From contig CABSYW010000048.1 in assembly GCA_902482035.1 (NCBI GenBank), forward strand, positions 1 through 11,984: 11,984 bases of DNA. Direction: 5' to 3'. A program made the translations under genes and the position numbers. This document shows positions 8,035 to 11,984 of this stretch, piece after piece (within the stretch, counting starts at the first letter, position 1; every line of letters begins with the position of its first letter). This stretch comes from an uncultured Collinsella sp. Its GTDB lineage: Bacteria > Actinomycetota > Coriobacteriia > Coriobacteriales > Coriobacteriaceae. The notes beneath the pieces were generated by a model. The model saw nothing but the letters and a program-made list of their open reading frames with translations, made no database searches and had not been told where the DNA came from.

Positions 8035-8110
8035 TGGTGCCCCCGGGCGGATTCGAACCGTCGACACCCGCTTTAGGAGAGCGGTGCTCTATCCCCTGAG
8101 CTACGGAGGC
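8035..8110 (-). tRNA. tRNA-Arg(CCT) with encoded CCA
   Basis: The minus strand folds into a 76-nt cloverleaf: acceptor GCCTCCG with CGGGGGC (one T-G pair), D-arm GCTC-AGGGGATA-GAGC, anticodon stem CCGCT/AGCGG with loop CTCCTAA (anticodon CCT), 5-nt variable loop, T-arm with loop TTCGAAT and one A-C mismatch at the second stem pair, discriminator A and encoded CCA. It reads AGG codons. A TACACT box sits just upstream. Confidence 0.95.
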
Positions 8111-8120
8111 ATGCTGTACT

Positions 8121-8126
8121 AGTGTA
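8121..8126 (-). promoter_or_regulatory. Probable -10 box of the tRNA-Arg promoter
   Basis: TACACT on the minus strand ends 10 bp before the tRNA 5' end, a usual distance for a tRNA promoter. I could not find a good -35 at 16-18 bp (GTATTG is the best candidate), so the call rests on the -10 alone. Confidence 0.45.
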
Positions 8127-8168
8127 GCAGATTTACTGCATCGCAATACGTCGCATGACTAGACTTCG

Positions 8169-8237
8169 AAGTTGCGGTGGAATAGTTCCTGTCTGAAGCA
8201 TCTAAAGCCGTATTTAGGAACTATTTCACCGCAACTT
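8169..8237 (+). repeat. Palindromic repeat element, copy 1
   Basis: Arms 8169-8190 and 8216-8237 are 22 nt long and complementary except for one position, which is a G-U wobble if the plus strand is the RNA. They enclose a 25-nt loop (8191-8215). The same arms occur at 11856-11922 with another 25-nt loop, in the same orientation. It begins 8 bp after the DUF956 stop and could end that transcript, but lacks a T run. I do not recognise a named family. Confidence 0.9.
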
Positions 8238-8245
8238 ATGAGGAG

Positions 8246-8644
8246 CTAGTTACCTTTGTGGAAGAGGTTTTTGATAACGGAGGGGATGCTCTTGGCGCCC
8301 TTGGCCGTCACATCGATAAAGTCGGGCGAACGCACGAGCTTATCCTCGTCGACGTACTTGCGGACAGCACGAAGCGTCTCTTTGTCGTCGCGCGTCGAAA
8401 ACGTAAAGTGACCGTTGTCCTTGGTGAAGATGGCAAAACGCGTAATCTTCTTGGTGCCGCGCAAAACCTCGGCGGCAATATAGTCGACCTCGTCCCACGG
8501 GATTTGAATATAATCCTCGGGATTGCGCTCGTTATAGTACTCAAACGCCTTATTGCCCACCATCACGTTACCGTGGCTGGTAAGCCCCATCAGGCAGGTT
8601 GCCGGCGTTGCCAGATCGACCGTGCTGTTCTGAGATTGCGCCAT
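8246..8644 (-). CDS. manO: DUF956 family protein of mannose PTS operons (ManO-type)
   Basis: The 132-residue soluble protein has the look of the DUF956 family: an N-terminal stretch with TCLMGLTSHGNVMVGNKAFE, then IQIPWDEVDYIAAEV, and a C-terminus ending FHKGN. DUF956 genes accompany mannose-family PTS operons, mainly in Firmicutes, and the lactic acid bacterial version is called ManO and described as a regulator; the biochemical role is not settled. It comes last in the operon, 120 bp after IID, with a hairpin and T-rich tract between, so it may be made at lower level than the transporter. I chose ATG 8644 because GGAGGG (8655-8660) stands 10 bp upstream; the frame extends upstream to 8695 but that stretch overlaps the hairpin. 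No membrane segment is visible. Confidence 0.87.
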   Translation of the reverse strand: MAQSQNSTVDLATPATCLMGLTSHGNVMVGNKAFEYYNERNPEDYIQIPWDEVDYIAAEVLRGTKKITRFAIFTKDNGHFTFSTRDDKETLRAVRKYVDEDKLVRSPDFIDVTAKGAKSIPSVIKNLFHKGN

Positions 8645-8659
8645 ACGCGCCTCGCCCTC

Positions 8660-8708
8660 CAAATAAAACAATCGGACCGCATCCAGTGTACCCACCGGGT
8701 GCGGTCCG
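8660..8708 (-). terminator. Intra-operon terminator/attenuator between IID and DUF956
   Basis: Arms 8697-8708 and 8673-8684 pair over 12 positions with one mismatch (nine uninterrupted pairs at the base) around a 12-nt loop. On the minus strand the stem is followed by ATTGTTTTATTT. It lies 57 bp past the IID stop and 13 bp before the DUF956 ribosome binding site, which suggests partial termination that lowers DUF956 expression. Confidence 0.75.
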
Positions 8709-8764
8709 TTTCAATGGCTCAAAAGCCCTTACCTAGCAACTCTCGGTCTTAAGCCGAAACGTGC

Positions 8765-9685
8765 TTACATGAAGCCGCAGAAGCGACCGATGATGCCGAC
8801 GGCGAAGAGAGCCAGGATGATGACAATCGGGCTGACCTTCTTCTTAAGGAGCTTGCAGACCAGCAGGGTCAGGCACACGGCGGCAAGGCCGGGGATGAGC
8901 TGATCGAGGTTGGCCTGAAGCGTGGTGACCTTCATCTGATCAAGGGCGGTAGCACCGACGGAGTTGTACATCGTCAGCGCTTCCTTGATACCCTCGGAAC
9001 CGGAGGGCAGGCTAGCCCAGTCGATAAAGGCGCCAGCAGACTGCTTGACCGTGGAGACGATCGGGGTGAAGGAAATGGACACCCAGCGCTCGACCAGGGC
9101 GCCGATGATGAACATACCCAGGATGGAAGCGCCCTCGGTGACCTTGCCCATCAGACCACCGGAGAGGTCCTTGGCGATGGAGGAGCCGACCTTGTAGCCA
9201 AACTCCTGCGTGTACCACAGGAAAGCGTAACGGATGATGTTCCACGCGAAGAAGAACAGCAGCGGACCGACGATGCTGCCGGACATGGCCAGGGAAGCGC
9301 CCAGAGCGCCCAGAATCGGGCGAAGGGTGAACCAGAAGACGGGGTCACCGACGCCGGCGAGCGGGCCCATCATACCGACCTTGACGCCCTGGATGGCGAC
9401 ATCATCGATCGGAGCACCGTTGGCGCGCTCCTCCTCGAGGGCGAGGGTAACGCCAATGACGGGGGCGGAAACATAGGGGTGGGTGTTATAGAACTCCAGG
9501 TGGCGCTTAAGAGCGGCAATCTGGTCATCCTTGCTGGTGTAGAGCTTCTTGATCGCAGGGATCATTGCGAAGCACCAGCCGCCGTTCTGCATACGCTCGT
9601 AGTTCCACGAGCCCTGAAGGAACTGATGACGGAAGCAAACCTTCTTGCGGTCAGCCTTGGTGAGCTGAATCTTGTTCTCTGCCAT
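8765..9685 (-). CDS. manZ: PTS mannose-family transporter subunit IID
   Basis: The 306-residue protein is the IID component which, with IIC, forms the membrane channel for hexose uptake. Near the N-terminus it has the family stretch FLQGSWNYERMQNGGWCFAM followed by IPAIKKLY, then VKVGMMGPLAGVGDPVFW, which resembles the conserved core of ManZ proteins. Hydrophobic segments lie mainly in the C-terminal half (including FIIGALVERWVS and a final helix ending GRFCGFM). Length fits the family (about 280-305). ATG 9685 is preferred over the in-frame GTG at 9694: the Shine-Dalgarno AGGAGGGGAG (9694-9703) overlaps that GTG but sits properly before the ATG. The site overlaps the IIC stop, so the two are probably co-translated. 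Confidence 0.95.
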   Translation of the reverse strand: MAENKIQLTKADRKKVCFRHQFLQGSWNYERMQNGGWCFAMIPAIKKLYTSKDDQIAALKRHLEFYNTHPYVSAPVIGVTLALEEERANGAPIDDVAIQGVKVGMMGPLAGVGDPVFWFTLRPILGALGASLAMSGSIVGPLLFFFAWNIIRYAFLWYTQEFGYKVGSSIAKDLSGGLMGKVTEGASILGMFIIGALVERWVSISFTPIVSTVKQSAGAFIDWASLPSGSEGIKEALTMYNSVGATALDQMKVTTLQANLDQLIPGLAAVCLTLLVCKLLKKKVSPIVIILALFAVGIIGRFCGFM

Positions 9686-9697
9686 ATGTATCACTCC

Positions 9698-9703
9698 CCT
9701 CCT
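9698..9703 (-). promoter_or_regulatory. Ribosome binding site of IID, overlapping the IIC stop
   Basis: AGGAGG on the minus strand overlaps the IIC stop codon (9702-9704) and precedes ATG 9685 by 12 bp (GGGGAG within the same stretch is about 9 bp away). The overlap points to translational coupling. Confidence 0.7.
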
Positions 9704-10520
9704 ACTCGTAATCGTTCAGAATGTCGCCGAGCGGGTCGCCGGAGCCACCGCCCATGCCGCCACCCTGCTTGGCCAGATCCTTAAGGCCAAGGTAGATGAG
9801 GGCAAGGGAGATGCCGATGAGACCAAGGGCGATCAGCGTGAGCTGAGGGATGGCAGCAAGGACAAAGCCGAGGACGAAGAACGGCCAGGTCTCCTTGGTG
9901 GCCATCATGTTGATGACCATGGCGTAACCGACGGAAGCGACCATGCCGCCGCCGACAGCCATGCCGCCGGACAGCCAGTCGGGCATAGCGTTAAGCGCGT
10001 TGGTAACGGCCTCGGCCGGGATGACGCACAGAAGCACTGCCGGGATGGCGATACGAAGGCCCTGCATGAGGATGGCAGCATACTGCCAGCGCTCGATGCC
10101 GGAGAAGTCGCCCTTCTCGGCGCAACCGTCCATGGCGTGAGCGATAGCGGTAGCAATGGTACGGCAGATCATGGTCAGGAACAGACCAGCGACCGACAGC
10201 GGGACGGCGACGGCGATAGCGGTGGTAACGGCCTTGGCCGAATCGGTGGCGCCACCGTTGAGGGCGAGCACCATGATGATCGAAGAAGCGACCGAGGCCA
10301 GAGCGGCGTCAGGCGCGACAGCGGCGCCGACGTTAGCCCAGCCAAGGGCCATCATCTGGAGCGAACCGCCCAGGAGGATGCCCTCCTGAAGGTGACCGGT
10401 TACGAGACCGATAAGCGTGCATGCCACGAGCGGCTGATGGAACTGGAACTCATCCAGAACGCCTTCCATACCGGCAAGCAACGCGACAATCGCAACAAGC
10501 AGAATAGTGATTGCAGACAT
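9702..10520 (-). CDS. manY: PTS mannose-family transporter subunit IIC
   Basis: The 272-residue integral membrane protein is the IIC component that binds the sugar in the membrane. It resembles E. coli ManY along its length, with near-identical stretches such as LDEFQFH, the ALGW-NVGAAVAPDAALAS region, LRIAIPAVL and VGYAMVINMM. It is mostly hydrophobic helices, with a Gly-rich hydrophilic C-terminal tail (GGGMGGGSG). Similarity to the mannose/glucose group rather than the sorbose or fructose groups supports hexose import, but exact substrates cannot be fixed from sequence. AGGAGG (10530-10535) lies 9 bp before ATG 10520, just after the IIAB stop. Confidence 0.96.
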   Translation of the reverse strand: MSAITILLVAIVALLAGMEGVLDEFQFHQPLVACTLIGLVTGHLQEGILLGGSLQMMALGWANVGAAVAPDAALASVASSIIMVLALNGGATDSAKAVTTAIAVAVPLSVAGLFLTMICRTIATAIAHAMDGCAEKGDFSGIERWQYAAILMQGLRIAIPAVLLCVIPAEAVTNALNAMPDWLSGGMAVGGGMVASVGYAMVINMMATKETWPFFVLGFVLAAIPQLTLIALGLIGISLALIYLGLKDLAKQGGGMGGGSGDPLGDILNDYE

Positions 10521-10538
10521 GTATCGGACCCTCCTTTA

Positions 10539-11528
10539 CTATGCTTGAGCGGCCAGTTCGGCCTTAGCTTTCTTCAACATGGCGTCGAGATCCTCGGAGG
10601 AATCCGAAGGAACCTTGCGGACCTCGAACTTGACGCCCTTGGCCTTGAGGGCCTCGAGAGTCTTAACGTCATCATCGCCCATAGCGACGGCGTTGGTGAC
10701 GACGACCTTGCCCTTGGAGTGAGCCATGGAACCGATGTTGACTTCCTTGATGTCGACACCGGCCTCGATGGCCTTGAGCAGATCCTGCGGGTTCTCAAAG
10801 AGCAGCATGGCCTTGGTGTCACCAAAGCGCGTGTCCTTGACGACCTCGGCCATCTTCTTGATGGGCACGACGTTGGCATGGACTCCCGGAGGGGCAGCCT
10901 GCTCGATCATGGTCTTGCGGAGCTCGTCGTGAGCAACGCCGTCGGAAACCACGATGATGCGGTTGGGGTTGATCTGCTTGGTCCACGTGGTGGCCACCTG
11001 ACCATGAAGCAGACGGGTGTCGATACGGACGTGGGCGATCTTGATGTGCCCATCGCCGATGACCGTTCCCGGAGGGATGGCGCCTGCAGGAGCAGCGGCG
11101 GCCGCAGCCGGCTTCTTCTCCTCGGGCTCCAGAGACTCGGGCTTGACGCGCACGCCAGCCTTAGCCTCAGTCACGAGATGTTTTGCGATCGCATGTGCAG
11201 TGTTCTTTGCGTCAAAGCGCTGCGAATATGCCTCGATGAGCATAGGCAGGTTGACACCGGTGACGATAGCCCAGGAATCGTGGCCCTCGATGAGCCCGCT
11301 GATCTGGTTGAACGGCGTGCCGCCCCACAGATCAACGAGGAAGAGCACCTGCTCCTGGTCTTCGAAGGAAGCGATTGCTTCCTCGACCTTGGCACGGAAA
11401 TCGTCGGGGCCCATGCTCGGCTCGAGCGAGACCACGGCAACAGACGGCTGATCGCCAAAGACCATCGAGCCCGTCTGCTTGATTCCAGCTGCCAAGTCCC
11501 CGTGGCTAGCAAGAACAATACTTACCAT
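10539..11528 (-). CDS. manX: PTS mannose-family fused subunit IIAB
   Basis: The 329-residue cytoplasmic protein carries two phosphotransfer domains. The IIA domain (about 1-130) accepts phosphate from HPr on H9 in VLASHGDLAAG and shows VDLWGGTPFN. An Ala/Pro/Lys linker (about 131-160) leads to the IIB domain (about 163-329), with phospho-accepting H175 in RIDTRLLHGQ. IIB passes the phosphate to the sugar entering through IIC-IID. Both histidines are present, so the protein should be active. The order IIAB-IIC-IID matches manXYZ of E. coli and manLMN of Gram-positives. ATG 11528 has AGGAGG (11536-11541) 7 bp upstream; an in-frame GTG at 11531 would be only 4 bp away. It is the first gene of the operon; the next start lies 18 bp after its stop. 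Confidence 0.96.
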   Translation of the reverse strand: MVSIVLASHGDLAAGIKQTGSMVFGDQPSVAVVSLEPSMGPDDFRAKVEEAIASFEDQEQVLFLVDLWGGTPFNQISGLIEGHDSWAIVTGVNLPMLIEAYSQRFDAKNTAHAIAKHLVTEAKAGVRVKPESLEPEEKKPAAAAAAPAGAIPPGTVIGDGHIKIAHVRIDTRLLHGQVATTWTKQINPNRIIVVSDGVAHDELRKTMIEQAAPPGVHANVVPIKKMAEVVKDTRFGDTKAMLLFENPQDLLKAIEAGVDIKEVNIGSMAHSKGKVVVTNAVAMGDDDVKTLEALKAKGVKFEVRKVPSDSSEDLDAMLKKAKAELAAQA

Positions 11529-11627
11529 CACATAACCTCCTTTTTGTCTACGTATTTCCTACACGACATGAAAGGAGTATACCTGTTTGGATTGTGGAAT
11601 TTTAGCTAAATTCGCAAAAGGTTGGAT

Positions 11628-11657
11628 TATTTATTTAAACGTCTAAGTTTGTTACAA
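11628..11657 (-). promoter_or_regulatory. Candidate promoter of the PTS operon (proximal)
   Basis: On the minus strand TTGTAA (11652-11657) is followed after 18 bp by TAAATA (11628-11633), placing transcription start near 11620 and leaving a leader of about 90 nt. The match is imperfect and AT-rich DNA gives such matches by chance. Confidence 0.35.
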
Positions 11658-11720
11658 ATTGATTACATTACTGTTTTTCGACTCATTACCTGATAAAGCG
11701 TCGCTCATCAAGCTATGTAT

Positions 11721-11749
11721 TTTATAGATACAAGCAAGCTGTTCATTAA
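11721..11749 (-). promoter_or_regulatory. Candidate promoter of the PTS operon (distal)
   Basis: On the minus strand TATAAA (11721-11726) lies 17 bp after TTAATG (11744-11749). The -10 is good and the -35 weak. The -35 overlaps the 16-bp palindrome, so a protein bound there would block or modulate it. Confidence 0.35.
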
Positions 11750-11761
11750 TATCGATATTAA
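11746..11761. repeat. Perfect 16-bp palindrome, possible operator
   Basis: TTAATATCGATATTAA is its own reverse complement. It lies about 220 bp upstream of the PTS operon start and overlaps the distal candidate -35. Such symmetry suits a dimeric regulator; no regulator is identified. Confidence 0.6.
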
Positions 11762-11855
11762 GCAAATGCGAATGTGCTCGTACTGTCACTATTTTGTTTA
11801 AACAGACATGGTTTGACTATTTGCACGACTTATGCTCAACAAAACCACTCAAAAT

Positions 11856-11922
11856 AGTTGCGGTGGAATAGTTCTTGTTTAATAGCCAGAAGGCTGAATT
11901 TAGGAACTATTTCACCGCAACT
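11856..11922 (+). repeat. Palindromic repeat element, copy 2
   Basis: Arms 11856-11876 and 11902-11922 are 21 nt and pair fully if G-U is allowed on the plus-strand RNA (two wobbles). The loop (11877-11901) is 25 nt as in copy 1 but differs in sequence and holds its own small hairpin (AGCC 11884-11887 with GGCT 11892-11895). It is in the same orientation as copy 1 and lies 19 bp from the end of genomic sequence. Confidence 0.9.
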
Positions 11923-11941
11923 TATAGGGAATCCTAGGCGA

Positions 11942-11984
11942 CTGTCTCTTATACACATCTGACGCTGCCGACGAACTCTAGGGT
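11942..11984 (-). other. Illumina Nextera adapter and index (artefact)
   Basis: Positions 11942-11974 are the reverse complement of the Nextera Read 1 adapter (mosaic end at 11942-11960). ACTCTAGG (11975-11982) is the reverse complement of the same 8-base index as at the left end, and the final GT fits the start of the i5 flow-cell primer complement. This is untrimmed read-through, not genomic inverted repeat. Confidence 0.98.

Larger units (their letters stand above)
11532..11855. promoter_or_regulatory. AT-rich regulatory region upstream of the PTS operon
   Basis: No coding frame is evident in this stretch, which is clearly more AT-rich than the genes around it. It holds two promoter-like pairs on the minus strand, palindromes at 11601-11610 (tttagctaaa), 11746-11761 and 11795-11804 (tgtttaaaca), and a second TTTAAAC at 11634-11640. 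No sigma-54 type GG/GC element, used by many mannose PTS operons, was found. No regulator gene lies on the sequenced side. Confidence 0.5.

Noticed and set aside
7748..8067. Several minus-strand frames of 73-89 codons downstream of the kinase
   Set aside because: They cover a terminator, tRNA fragments and part of the tRNA-Arg gene, so they are not protein-coding.
7901..8071. Repeat cluster considered as a short CRISPR array
   Set aside because: The repeats are tRNA T-arm and acceptor sequence in both orientations with irregular spacing, and no cas gene is present.
8258..8752. 164-codon plus-strand frame opposite DUF956
   Set aside because: Shadow of a recognised gene on the minus strand; it also runs through the attenuator hairpin.
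9672..11609. 645-codon plus-strand frame opposite IIC and IIAB
   Set aside because: It is fully antisense to two well-recognised PTS genes, has a repetitive Gly/Asp/His-rich composition and shows no domain.
11532..11855. Sigma-54 promoter upstream of the PTS operon
   Set aside because: No TGGC-N-TTGC type element with the right spacing was found on the minus strand.
1..11984. Terminal inverted repeats suggesting a transposon or linear element
   Set aside because: The repeats are the synthetic Nextera adapter including its Tn5 mosaic end and index.

Overview
The window is one assembled contig of high-GC bacterial DNA, bounded at both ends by Illumina Nextera library adapter (1-41 and 11942-11984); genomic sequence runs from 42 to 11941. 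Gene content and order point to an actinobacterium. The GC-rich coding sequence, the SEDS-PBP fusion and a mannose-type PTS suggest a gut Coriobacteriia member, most likely Collinsella or a close relative. That placement is inferred from gene content, not from a marker gene.

Left half (42-7751, all plus strand): a cell-wall and Ser/Thr-phosphorylation cluster matching the mycobacterial order fhaA-fhaB-pstP-rodA-pbpA-pknB. In order: the C-terminal end of an FhaA-like FHA protein, a membrane-anchored FHA protein (FhaB/FipA-like), a PP2C phosphatase with a long disordered N-terminus and an external C-terminal tail (PstP-like), one 956-residue polypeptide joining a RodA/FtsW glycosyltransferase to a PbpA-like transpeptidase, and a PASTA-domain kinase (PknB-like). 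The kinase senses muropeptide or lipid II signals through PASTA domains, the phosphatase reverses its phosphorylation, the FHA proteins bind phosphothreonine, and the fused synthase makes peptidoglycan. A strong rho-independent terminator closes the cluster at 7804-7843.

Middle (7752-8245): a minus-strand tRNA-Arg(CCT) with encoded CCA, two tRNA-derived 3' fragments beside it in opposite orientations, a likely terminator hairpin for the tRNA transcript, and the first copy of a 69-nt palindromic element.

Right half (8246-11528, all minus strand): a mannose-family PTS operon, IIAB-IIC-IID followed by a DUF956 (ManO-type) protein, with an apparent attenuator hairpin between IID and DUF956. It would import and phosphorylate mannose or glucose and related hexoses. 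Upstream, about 410 bp of AT-rich non-coding DNA carries promoter-like boxes and palindromes, including a perfect 16-bp one, and ends in the second copy of the palindromic element. The two copies lie in direct orientation on either side of the PTS operon.

The points most worth following are the SEDS-PBP fusion, the repeated palindromic element with its conserved 25-nt loop length, and the tRNA-derived repeat cluster. The adapter ends are an artefact that creates false protein termini.
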